A DNA stretch of 64,000 nucleotides from an uncultured Clostridia bacterium (GTDB lineage Bacteria > Bacillota > Clostridia > Lachnospirales > CAG-274), in contig CANQXR010000008.1 of assembly GCA_947627855.1 (NCBI GenBank), positions 1-64,000 on the forward strand. The letters run 5' to 3'. Every line of letters begins with the position of its first letter. Position 1 is the stretch's first letter. Shown here piece by piece: positions 8,533 through 15,662 of this stretch. Under the pieces are notes generated by a model that saw only the letters and a list, made by a program, of their open reading frames with translations, ran no database searches and had not been told where the DNA came from. Both the position numbers and the translations under genes were made by a program.

Positions 8533-9285
8533 TCATAGTAGACAGCGGTTGTTTTGCAGCACACAGCCGAAGCCTATTGAATTTTTGTCCCCTATGCCGG
8601 AAAGGAGAGCCATTTTTATCATTTCTGGGGAGCCGTCAATTTTAAATCTGCCCTGCCAGCCCTTTATAATCATACCGCCGTAGTGGGTGGTTATGCGTTT
8701 TGCTCCCTTTGAATTGTATAGGCGTATGCTGAAGCTGTCGTCATCGGGCTTTTGTCCGTAAAGAGCCTCTGTCTTGTGTATGAGATTGCTCCTTATAAGT
8801 TCGCCGAAATCCCTGTTGTCAGGCTCATAGAAATGTGTCAGCCTTTTTCCGTCAGGCTTTTCGAAAGTGGAATGAACCGTTATGGGAGAAACCGTGTCCA
8901 CAACGCAGGGCTTGTAATCCTCCTCCGCAGCAAAGCAGCCGGTAAGAGGAGCAAAGCTTCCGCCGAATCTAATGGCCCTGCCCTGCGCCGCATTTTCAAG
9001 AATGTACCCGTGACTGTCGTCATTGTAAAATGAAAGCACTATAAATATTTCGTCTCCAAAGGTAAGGGTCTTATTTTGGGCATTGTATATGTAATTTCCC
9101 TTTATGTTTGAAAATGTAAACAGCTTGTATTTTCTCTTTTCTCTGCTATATCCCACGTCATGAAGAAAGCCCGAAAATTCCCCTGAGCTGTCAATCCACC
9201 CAAGCAGGGCCGCCTGCAATATCTTATTGTAATTTACAGGCAATATTATAGGCTGTTCACACCTGAAGCTAAGCCCGTATTTCAT
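8533..9285 (-). CDS. cas6: Cas6 CRISPR RNA endoribonuclease
   Basis: 250 residues. The C-terminal glycine-rich loop GIGDKNSIGFGCVL (~231-244) is the Cas6 hallmark, and the N-terminal FRCEQPIILPVNYN fits the first ferredoxin-like fold. In the family the enzyme cuts pre-crRNA inside the repeat. Candidate catalytic residues such as N-terminal Tyr/His are not assigned. The ATG follows GGGGGAGATAGA, and a -10-like TATAAT (minus strand, 9315-9320) lies upstream. It is convergent with the effector operon and sits next to the arrays, which suggests separate expression of processing and effector modules. Confidence 0.8.
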   Translation of the reverse strand: MKYGLSFRCEQPIILPVNYNKILQAALLGWIDSSGEFSGFLHDVGYSREKRKYKLFTFSNIKGNYIYNAQNKTLTFGDEIFIVLSFYNDDSHGYILENAAQGRAIRFGGSFAPLTGCFAAEEDYKPCVVDTVSPITVHSTFEKPDGKRLTHFYEPDNRDFGELIRSNLIHKTEALYGQKPDDDSFSIRLYNSKGAKRITTHYGGMIIKGWQGRFKIDGSPEMIKMALLSGIGDKNSIGFGCVLQNNRCLL

Positions 9286-9473
9286 TCTATCTCCCCCTTT
9301 AAATATATACTCTAATTATATATGCCCAAATAAAATATGTAAATAAAAAATTTGTTTCCTTATTTTCTCAGCCCTTGCCCTGTGCATATAAAGGTCGGTG
9401 GCTGTTTTTGCCCCAAATAAGCCCCACACAGAACATTCCTGCCCCAAACCCCTTGTTTTACGTAATGCTTTTA
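9286..9473. other. Gap between cas6 and the first CRISPR leader
   Basis: Apart from the cas6 -10-like element, no gene or clear structure is seen. The C-rich strand here (repeated CCCC) leads into the leader. Confidence 0.3.
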
Positions 9474-9644
9474 CCCCAAAATCCGGTCGATCTCAAGCCG
9501 ATTTTTCCCTCTCACAAAAAATCCCGCAAATAACCGCCCTCCGCCACTCACCCCAAAAATCATCGAACGACTTTTTTTTAAATATATCTTGATTTTAAGC
9601 AGCTTTTGTGGTATCATAATTTTGAAAACAGCATAAACACTGTT
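9474..9644 (+). promoter_or_regulatory. CRISPR leader 1 with promoter
   Basis: A 171-bp leader directly before the first repeat. It contains TTGATT at 9589-9594, a 17-bp spacer and TATCAT at 9612-9617, a plausible vegetative promoter starting transcription ~20 bp before the first repeat. The whole segment recurs at 10224-10394 with about ten differences by eye. Confidence 0.7.
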
Positions 9645-9947
9645 GTTACTACATTACCTATGAGGTATTGAAACCAGCATGTGGGGAGCGAAAATCCTGC
9701 GAGGGATTAATTGTTACTACATTACCTATGAGGTATTGAAACCTGTAATCAACGAGCGCAGAGAGAAAGGCGTATTCAGCAGTTACTACATTACCTATGA
9801 GGTATTGAAACGCAAACGCAGTAGCCATAACAGCCTGACCTATAGATACGTTACTACATTACCTATGAGGTATTGAAACTAAGCCTCACTCTCAACAGGC
9901 AATACTCCTACAAGTATGTTACTACATTACCTATGAGGTATTGATAT
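9645..9947 (+). CRISPR. CRISPR array 1: five repeats, four spacers
   Basis: Repeats of 30 bp start GTTACTACATTACC and end GAGGTATTGAAAC. They lie at 9645-9674, 9713-9742, 9782-9811, 9850-9879 and 9918-9947. Spacers are 38, 39, 38 and 38 bp. Each repeat has an inner dyad TACCT-atg-AGGTA, and the ATTGAAAC 3' end gives the usual crRNA handle. The last repeat ends in GATAT instead of GAAAC, the expected degenerate distal repeat. This fixes the direction as plus, leader at left. Confidence 0.97.
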
Positions 9948-9962
9948 TACAAAAGAGTATTA

Positions 9963-10014
9963 AAGCACAGCACATTCTGAAGTATGGAAGGCTTCGGGTG
10001 CTGTGCTTTTTTTG
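9963..10014 (+). terminator. Terminator of CRISPR array 1
   Basis: A perfect 11-bp stem (AAGCACAGCAC at 9963-9973 with GTGCTGTGCTT at 9998-10008) is followed by a T run. It ends the pre-crRNA. A near copy follows array 2. Confidence 0.8.
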
Positions 10015-10223
10015 TTGGAAAATGAGGTATGGGGGAGGCTGTATTTAATTATGGTTTTATTATTGGGCTTTGAATTTTTTAGCGTGAAGTTGTGTAGAAT
10101 TAATAATAATATTTGCGATTTGTTAAAGCTTTAATATTGTGTTGTAAATGCTGTGCAAAATAAGAATTATATAACTGAAATTAAAAATCGGAAGCTTGCC
10201 GGCAGGGAGTTTTTAAGCCTTTG
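10015..10223. other. Spacer DNA between the two CRISPR modules
   Basis: No gene seen. Its right end (10179-10219, AAAAATCGGAAGCTTGCCGG type) recurs at 10582-10620 after the second module, so the duplication unit includes this flank. Confidence 0.5.
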
Positions 10224-10394
10224 CCCCAAAATCCGGTCGATCTCAGGCCGATTCCCCCTCTCACAAAAAATCCCGCAAATAACCGCCCTCCGCCCACTCA
10301 CCCCAAAAATCATCGACCGACTTTTTTTAAAATTTATCTTGATTTTAAGCAGCTTTTGTGATATCATAATTTTGAAAACAGCATAAACACTGTT
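10224..10394 (+). promoter_or_regulatory. CRISPR leader 2 with promoter
   Basis: Near copy of leader 1 with the same total length (171 bp). The promoter elements are kept: TTGATT at 10339-10344, 17-bp spacing, TATCAT at 10362-10367. It should therefore still be active. Confidence 0.7.
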
Positions 10395-10507
10395 GTTACT
10401 ACATTACCTATGAGGTATTGAAACGGAGTTGTCAGCGCTTTTTCTACTGACCACCCAATACGGATACGACTCTGATAGTTACTACATTTCCTATGAGGTA
10501 TTAAAAT
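10395..10507 (+). CRISPR. CRISPR array 2: two repeats, one long spacer
   Basis: A perfect repeat at 10395-10424, a 53-bp spacer, and a degenerate repeat at 10478-10507 (one internal A-to-T change and an AAAAT end). The spacer is ~15 bp longer than those of array 1. The degenerate repeat shares its GAT/AAT-type end and the downstream flank with the last repeat of array 1. This indicates a duplicated module that kept only its terminal repeat and one abnormal spacer. Confidence 0.85.
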
Positions 10508-10522
10508 TACAAAAGAGTGTTA

Positions 10523-10573
10523 AAGGCACAGCACATTCTGAAGTATGGAAGGCTTCGGGTGCCGTGCTTTTTT
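10523..10573 (+). terminator. Terminator of CRISPR array 2
   Basis: Near copy of the array 1 terminator. The stem has one mismatch, followed by T6. Confidence 0.7.
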
Positions 10574-10581
10574 GTTGGGAA

Positions 10582-10792
10582 ATTAAAAATCGGAAGCTTG
10601 CCGGCGGGGAGTTTTGAGCTTTTTCCGATTTCTCCTGTGCGTCCGGCTTCTTCCGATTCTGACGATTATATTAAGTTTTTTAAGTAAATATTGACAAATG
10701 TCTGTTATAAGCTTTCTTTTTTTGGTCTTAAATGATATTTTTTTGTTCCTCACCATGCTTAACCTCTTTTCTTTAATTTTCAATAATCATAT
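10582..10792. other. Flank repeat and gap downstream of array 2
   Basis: 10582-10620 repeats 10179-10219. The rest has only a short basic open frame on the minus strand with a weak ribosome site, which I do not support as a gene. Confidence 0.3.
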
Positions 10793-10996
10793 TTAACAAG
10801 CCTTTGCTTTTTTTATGAATGACCTTTTAAAATCTATTACCTTATCCAAGGCTTTTCCTTCTGCTTTTTCCAGTACATCTCCGATTATTACACAAAAAAT
10901 ATTTTCGCCGATGCTTTTTCCGTTTCCAAGCCGTAATACTGTTTTAAATGAAGTTGAAATGACCATATTGATTATTTTGTTATCTGTGTTAAGCAT
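10793..10996 (-). CDS. Small hypothetical protein, third gene of a short operon
   Basis: 67 residues, family not recognised. The start is supported by TTTTAAAAGGAGGAAACAAA before the ATG, nearly the same as upstream of the next two genes. The N-terminus MLNTDNKIIN resembles the neighbour's MFNTETIILN, which suggests related or co-evolved peptides. It is alpha-helical in character and basic at the C-terminus (FIKKAKAC). There is no signal peptide or membrane segment. Confidence 0.5.
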   Translation of the reverse strand: MLNTDNKIINMVISTSFKTVLRLGNGKSIGENIFCVIIGDVLEKAEGKALDKVIDFKRSFIKKAKAC

Positions 10997-11017
10997 TTTG
11001 TTTCCTCCTTTTAAAAA

Positions 11018-11231
11018 TTAAAATCCAAAGATAGTGTCAAAGAAGTCAGATGCGCCGTCAGCGATTGAGTTAATAGTATCTACGGTATTCCATTGTTTTT
11101 TTAATTATATCACGTCCTTCATAAATCGGTTCGGTTGCCACGTCAATATAGTTTTCTACGAAGTCCTGCCTGTTTCCGAATCTTGATAATGCTTCAAGTG
11201 AATTGAGTATAATTGTTTCTGTGTTAAACAT
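11018..11231 (-). pseudogene. Small gene with a frameshift in an A7 run
   Basis: The ATG at 11231 has an AAAAGGAGGAATTTAA ribosome site. The frame reads MFNTETIILNSLEALSRFG and continues to a run of seven A (plus-strand T at 11096-11102), then stops after 53 residues. With one base fewer the frame continues through QWNTVDTINSIADGASDFF to FGF and a stop at 11018, ~70 residues in total. The restored tail resembles the TDTINDVTSTIGG segment of the 211-residue neighbour. Slippage, a recent mutation or a sequencing error are all possible. Confidence 0.5.
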
Positions 11232-11340
11232 TTAAATTCCTCCTTTTAAAATTAATAGTCAAAAATTGTGTTAAAAATGTTGTCAGTTAAGTATAAAGTG
11301 TTTTTCCTGTCACCTCTCCATTAATGCTGCAGCTCCGTTT

Positions 11341-11976
11341 TTAATGTTTTATGCTGCTGAGCAATAAACCAAATATACTTCCCGAAGAACACATACTCTT
11401 TATAACACCTCCTATCGTTGACGTAACATCATTTATAGTATCTGTAGTACACTTATAACGACCTAACTTTGCTCCTTCTGCAATTTTTGTGACTTCAATT
11501 TCTTTAATTGCTGTTATTGCTTCTGTTGTGGCTTTTGCTGCGACTACTGTGCCTGATACTATTACTGCTCCTCCCATGATTACTTTTGCAATATCTTTTG
11601 TTGTTGATAAAACCCCTTTATGGGCGGTGTGTTTGTTGATCTGTGTCAGGATTCTTATTTTTTCTTCCGTTGAAGCATTCGGGTTTTCTAATAATACAGT
11701 TATGACTTCATTGTAGTTATCTGAGGGAACCTGGTCAGAGATTTTGAAGATCTCAGAAATCATATTAAAATAGCTGCCGGAAAATGATGTAAATGAAGGA
11801 ATAACCTGTTCTATTTTTGTTCTTATGTCATTCTGATTTGTGCTCAAATCGTTCTCCGACAATACTCTTTTAATTACTAGTGCATATTTTTCCCTGTCTT
11901 GTGCAGGTACATTGATAGCCTTTAAGATGTTGTTTGTATTGTTTCTGATGGAATCACATATTGCATTATTGTTCAT
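11341..11976 (-). CDS. Hypothetical protein with a glycine/alanine-rich hydrophobic segment
   Basis: 211 residues, family not recognised. The N-terminal half is soluble and helical (REKYALVIKRVLSENDLST). Residues ~125-150 are a hydrophobic VIMGGAVIVSGTVVAAKA stretch that could insert into a membrane. The C-terminus is Ser/Gly-rich (MCSSGSIFGLLLSS). AAGGAGGAATTAAA precedes the ATG, and three ~162-bp tandem repeats lie directly upstream, possibly as a long 5' leader. The small size, hydrophobic helix and repeat-rich surroundings could fit a toxin or membrane-acting peptide, but no motif proves this. Confidence 0.5.
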   Translation of the reverse strand: MNNNAICDSIRNNTNNILKAINVPAQDREKYALVIKRVLSENDLSTNQNDIRTKIEQVIPSFTSFSGSYFNMISEIFKISDQVPSDNYNEVITVLLENPNASTEEKIRILTQINKHTAHKGVLSTTKDIAKVIMGGAVIVSGTVVAAKATTEAITAIKEIEVTKIAEGAKLGRYKCTTDTINDVTSTIGGVIKSMCSSGSIFGLLLSSIKH

Positions 11977-12018
11977 TTTAATTCCTCCTTAAAAGTCTTA
12001 AAATTTTATTTGTGGTCA

Positions 12019-12480
12019 TAAACGAAGAACTTTGCCCGTAATCTGAGAAATCGTTTCTTCACCCTCCTTGCTTCTCTGTCTTGCTCATTGATTTTGCTTA
12101 CATATAAATATTAGACTTTTCGCTTAAAATTTTTCGGCTTTTTTAAGTTTTTTTAAAAATATTTTAGCCATCTGCGGTCTTAAACGAAAAGCTTTGCCCG
12201 CAATCTGAGAAATCGTTTCTTCACCCTCCTTGCTTCTCTGTCTTGCTCATTGATTTTGCTTACATATAAATATTAGACTTTTCGCTTAAAATTTTTCGGC
12301 TTTTTTAAGTTTTTTTTAAAAATATTTTAGCCATCTGCGGTCTTAAACGAAAAGCTTTGCCCGCAATCTGAGAAATCGTTTCATCGCCCTCCTTGATTCT
12401 CTGTCTTGCTCTTTGTTTTTGCTTACATATAAATATTAGTGTTTCCGTTTAAAATTTTTCGGCTTTTTAAAAAAATTTTC
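12019..12480. repeat. Three tandem copies of a ~162-bp repeat
   Basis: Units begin with TAAACGA at 12019, 12181 and 12344 (periods 162 and 163 bp). The third is partial and more diverged. On the minus strand each unit has AGGAGGG followed by a short basic frame (KRFLRLRAK), and units 2 and 3 also have a frame ending in MAKIFLKKLKKAEKF. Unit 3 has an ATG at the first frame; in units 1 and 2 it is a GTG. The array leads straight into the 211-residue gene. Confidence 0.8.
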
Positions 12481-12614
12481 TCTTTTTTCATTTTGTGCTT
12501 TTGTTTTCATAATAAAACAAGGAGCAGAAAATAACGCCGCCCCTTGTTTATGACTTTTTTCTTATATATTTACGTATTGCTTGACAACTCTATTACATCG
12601 CCCTGTCCACCAGG

Positions 12615-12771
12615 TCAAATGTTTGCATCTTCACCGCCGTACATATCCTTTGGTATGGAACCGGCGTTTACACCGAACTTTTCCGTCTTGTGGTTTTTGT
12701 CTATTACATTGCCTTCTTTAAGTCTGTTGTATATATCAATAATCCGGAATGTTTTTATCCATATACCCCGT
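12615..12771 (-). pseudogene. Remnant of a WYL-type regulator N-terminus
   Basis: A frame without a start codon reads FRIIDIYNRLKEGNVIDKN followed by TEKFGVNAGSIPKDM. This matches the helix-turn-helix start of WYL-domain regulators (pattern RI-IY-RL--G-VI-K---EKFGVS--SI-RD). It stops at 12615 with no WYL domain. It sits just downstream of the exonuclease gene in the same direction. Confidence 0.4.
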
Positions 12772-12772
12772 A

Positions 12773-14122
12773 TTAATCCCAGTCGTCTACATCGTCAAAC
12801 AGATTTTCAATATCTTCCTCATGTGGGAGCAGCTCTTTCAGCTTAAGGTAAATTTTTGCTGTCGTCAGGGCGTCTGCCAATGCTCTGTGGGCTTTGGGAT
12901 TTTCAACGCCGAGAAGCTCTCCAAGACTTCTGAGGGAGGTTTTGTTGTCAAACTCCGGCTTTTCTCTGAAATTTTTCATAGCAAATCGCCTTACGTCAAA
13001 AACCTGATTTTCGATTATTATATTGCTGTATCTTCCTGCACGTTTTAAAAATTTGCAGTCGAAAGCTATACAGTTAAAGCCTACAAGTATGTCATCGCCT
13101 GCAAACCTTAAAAAATCAGGTATAACCTCCCACATACGGCGGGCATCTTTGGTATCCTCATTTGTTATTCCTGTAAGCTTTGTTATATCATCAGATATAC
13201 GGCGCTTGAAGGGATGAACAAATTCCTGAAATATAAATTTCTTTTCTTCCGAAACAACGCCGTTTACCACCTTTACAGCTCCTACTTCTACTATTTCGTC
13301 ATAATCGCTGATGCCTGTTGTTTCAAAGTCAAAGGCGGTGAAGCTGTCAAAATCAGCCTCTGTTTTTTCTGTAAAATCAGGATATACATCCCGTGGAATG
13401 GGCTTGGGCGCTTTTGCTGTGGGCTTCGGAACATCCACGTCTATACCCAATGACTTCATAAATTCGGCATATCTGATTTTGCCGGATATGGGTCTTGGCA
13501 TATAGTGGGCGTTTCGCTCCCGTCGTTTATTGATTTTTTCTCTTAGCCAGTATATGTTTGCGGAGTGATTACTGCTTTTTGCATACAGCTTCTCCATACG
13601 GCTGAGTATTTCCTCCGCCCTGTCATATCTTCTTGTTTTGGAATAATATTCGCTGAGGGCAAGAAAAGCCTGCGGCGGCATATTTTCGTGTTCTCTTATT
13701 TCCTCCGCTATTTTTTCGGCACCGTCGTACTCGTACTCCCGAAGGTGTTCCATAAGCATAAGCCCCCTGAGCCTGTCAAGTTCATACTGCGAAAGACCCT
13801 CGTTTTCCGTGCAGACCCTATAAGCCTGACAGAACCATTCTTTGCTTAGGACTGATGCTTCTTTTGAATGTCCGACCATGGAGCATATTTTAATATATTC
13901 TTTTTTTGGTGAGGGAAGAAGGTCGGCGGCGGCAAAGGCAGCAAGCCTTAAATTATAGGGGTCGGAAAGCCTGTCGCTTATACCCTTCCACAGTTGATCG
14001 TTTACTGAATAAGGGCTGAAATCAAGCAGATCTTTGCAAAGCTTTTCAGGGCTTACCTCCGCTTCACAGCTTTTGCATATAAAATATTCGCTCTCTTTTC
14101 CGCATAACAAACAAATTGCCAT
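12773..14122 (-). CDS. DnaQ-like DEDDh 3'-5' exonuclease with N-terminal zinc ribbon
   Basis: 449 residues. The C-terminal ~190 residues are a DEDDh exonuclease: FDFETTG (Exo I), GFNCIAFDCKFL (Exo II) and HRALADA (Exo III with the catalytic His and Asp). This is the fold of DNA polymerase III epsilon and PolC exonucleases. The N-terminus carries CLLCG and CKSC pairs, likely a zinc ribbon. Between them lies a helical, TPR-like region (~100-200). The acidic tail is EDIENLFDDVDDWD. The start has GGGGAAATTAA before the ATG. It lies 15 bp after the DUF1351-like gene, so the two are probably cotranscribed. The role is presumably DNA end or repair processing. Confidence 0.8.
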   Translation of the reverse strand: MAICLLCGKESEYFICKSCEAEVSPEKLCKDLLDFSPYSVNDQLWKGISDRLSDPYNLRLAAFAAADLLPSPKKEYIKICSMVGHSKEASVLSKEWFCQAYRVCTENEGLSQYELDRLRGLMLMEHLREYEYDGAEKIAEEIREHENMPPQAFLALSEYYSKTRRYDRAEEILSRMEKLYAKSSNHSANIYWLREKINKRRERNAHYMPRPISGKIRYAEFMKSLGIDVDVPKPTAKAPKPIPRDVYPDFTEKTEADFDSFTAFDFETTGISDYDEIVEVGAVKVVNGVVSEEKKFIFQEFVHPFKRRISDDITKLTGITNEDTKDARRMWEVIPDFLRFAGDDILVGFNCIAFDCKFLKRAGRYSNIIIENQVFDVRRFAMKNFREKPEFDNKTSLRSLGELLGVENPKAHRALADALTTAKIYLKLKELLPHEEDIENLFDDVDDWD

Positions 14123-14137
14123 TTAATTTCCCCCTAA

Positions 14138-14929
14138 TTATAAAAAATCATATTTCACGCCTATTGCCTGCATAAAATCGCATATTTTGCCAAGCTGCTT
14201 CTGTGTGGCATATATGCGCAAGACCGTGCCTTCCTCTGAATCAGCCGACCTTTTATTATTGTCGGTCTTTTCCGGCAAAGGCGCGGTCATATCAAGCCCT
14301 GCCCTGTCTGTCACCTGTGTATATTCTTCTTTCTTTTTAAGAACCTCATCAAAAGACATACTCCGGCAGTATACGTCCAAAAGGGAGGTTTCATAAGGAG
14401 TATTCATATCCTTTATTGCCTTTATTTCACTATCGGCTTTGTTTATGGCGGAAAGAACATCCTCCTGCCACTGTTTTTGGCTTGTAGTTATGTTAAGCCA
14501 CTTGGGGTGCAAAGAAAAAACAGGCTCAAAAAGCTTTTCCGCAAGGTTTCCGAGATTGTATGACTTCTTGTCATAATATGCTTTTATTTCGGCTTTTTTG
14601 CTCTCTTTTCTCTTGTTGTCAAATTCCTTGACGGCTATGTCTATTACACCTTTGTAATTACTTATAATATTGGTAATTTCTTTTACTTCAATATTAATTC
14701 TGTTATATGGCTCCAGACATTTTTCCTTATAAGCCCTGGCGCAGACATTTATATCTTTTTCAAGTCTTGAAAGCTCTGCCTTGTCTTTTTTTGCTTCCTT
14801 CTGGTTTTCTTCAGTATATACAATATTTTCATAAAGCTTAAGCTTTTCCTCAAGCTCCGCCTTTATACTCTCAAAATCCCAGCTTGTAATATCATTATTC
14901 TTTATCCCCATAAGCTGTAAATACTCCAA
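14138..14929 (-). CDS. DUF1351-like phage-type protein
   Basis: 263 residues, rich in Lys/Glu coiled coil in the first half (~20-125, with KAELSRLEKDINVCARAYKE). The layout resembles DUF1351 proteins found in Firmicutes phages near recombination genes. The C-terminus reads LRIYATQKQLGKICDFMQAI, a motif I recall from that family. The listed start is TTG with GGAGGAGG 9 bp upstream; an ATG at 14911 is a weaker alternative. Its partner downstream is an exonuclease, which suits a DNA-metabolism context. The family call is tentative. Confidence 0.55.
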   Translation of the reverse strand: MEYLQLMGIKNNDITSWDFESIKAELEEKLKLYENIVYTEENQKEAKKDKAELSRLEKDINVCARAYKEKCLEPYNRINIEVKEITNIISNYKGVIDIAVKEFDNKRKESKKAEIKAYYDKKSYNLGNLAEKLFEPVFSLHPKWLNITTSQKQWQEDVLSAINKADSEIKAIKDMNTPYETSLLDVYCRSMSFDEVLKKKEEYTQVTDRAGLDMTAPLPEKTDNNKRSADSEEGTVLRIYATQKQLGKICDFMQAIGVKYDFL

Positions 14930-15071
14930 ATTATGTAACCTCCTCCTGTAACATGAAATTCAGAAAAAGTATTCCATGCTGCCGTATTTAAATTGATCCG
15001 GCTTACTTCTCCATCCTGGGCAATTCCTTCTTACAGACACTTTCTGCTCTTATAGCCCGTCCCATAAAAGC
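14930..15071. other. Short gap, no feature seen
   Basis: Holds the ribosome site of the DUF1351-like gene (GGAGGAGG, minus strand); nothing else is recognised. Confidence 0.3.
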
Positions 15072-15350
15072 TTATGACAACAATTTAAAAAGTGCCTGTA
15101 AATTGGAAAGTAAATCTATTGCTTGACCGAGGTAGTCATCCCCCTCTTCTGCCGTGTTTGCGCTGAAACAGATCTTTCCTTTTTCTAAGCTTTTATGTAC
15201 GGCTCTCGTAGACCTGAGCTGCATAAGAGCTTCTGCGATTTGTTTGTCGGAAATCTCACTGAACTGTTTTTGCCTTTTTATTTCTCCTATATTTTCAGGT
15301 TTTTCAATACCTCGAAGATATGTGAGAAGATCGTTTTCCAGTGATGTCAT
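15072..15350 (-). CDS. Small winged-helix-like hypothetical protein
   Basis: 92 residues. Residues ~20-65 (FSEISDKQIAEALMQL, then STRAVHKSLEKGKICFSAN) look like a winged helix: two helices followed by a beta-hairpin. The family is not recognised. GGAGAAATTATTT precedes the ATG, and a TATAAT -10 (minus strand, 15400-15405) lies upstream next to a palindromic site. A repressor acting on the paired operators at 15413 and 15585 would be a natural guess, but this is inference. Confidence 0.5.
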   Translation of the reverse strand: MTSLENDLLTYLRGIEKPENIGEIKRQKQFSEISDKQIAEALMQLRSTRAVHKSLEKGKICFSANTAEEGDDYLGQAIDLLSNLQALFKLLS

Positions 15351-15412
15351 AAATAATTTCTCCTTTCTTAATTTATAATGTTTTTATTTTACATTGAGTA
15401 TTATATCACGAT

Positions 15413-15434
15413 CACATAGACAGATTTTGTCACT
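15413..15434. promoter_or_regulatory. Operator copy A (inverted relative to copy B)
   Basis: 22 bp matching the reverse complement of 15585-15606 at 20 of 22 positions. The core is GACAGA-T-TTTGTC, one mismatch from a perfect dyad. It lies 7 bp upstream of the -10 TATAAT of the 92-residue gene. Confidence 0.65.
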
Positions 15435-15584
15435 CTGCAAAATTTTTTGTAATATTTTCAAAAGCGGATGCCGTATTTTATTTTTTTACAGCGTAATATG
15501 ATATATATTATAGCATATTGAAAAAAAATCTCCAATAATATTTTTACAAAACATATTTTTGTAAAAATATAAAAAAAATTGTTA

Positions 15585-15606
15585 AGTGACAGATTCTGTC
15601 TATGTG
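15585..15606. promoter_or_regulatory. Operator copy B
   Basis: Contains the perfect dyad GACAGA-T-TCTGTC with conserved AGT and TATGTG flanks. It ends 7 bp before TATAAT (15614-15619) of the 350-residue gene, the mirror image of copy A. Confidence 0.65.
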
Positions 15607-15662
15607 GTTATGATATAATAATATACATAATAATAAATAATATTTTTTAAGGAGGAATTTTA

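Noticed and set aside
1224-9285. Type III-A or III-B assignment of the CRISPR locus
   Set aside because: No Csm2/Cmr5 small subunit, Csm4/Cmr3 pattern or HD domain; Csx10-, Csx19- and TIGR03986-like features fit III-D better.
10583-10783. Basic minus-strand frame between array 2 and the small gene cassette
   Set aside because: Weak ribosome site, no recognisable fold, and its end lies in a duplicated flank sequence.
12019-12480. Calling the repeated mini-ORFs as genes (phenol-soluble-modulin-like peptides)
   Set aside because: The frames are 13-18 codons, start codons differ between units, and the sequence alone cannot separate peptides from a repeated leader.
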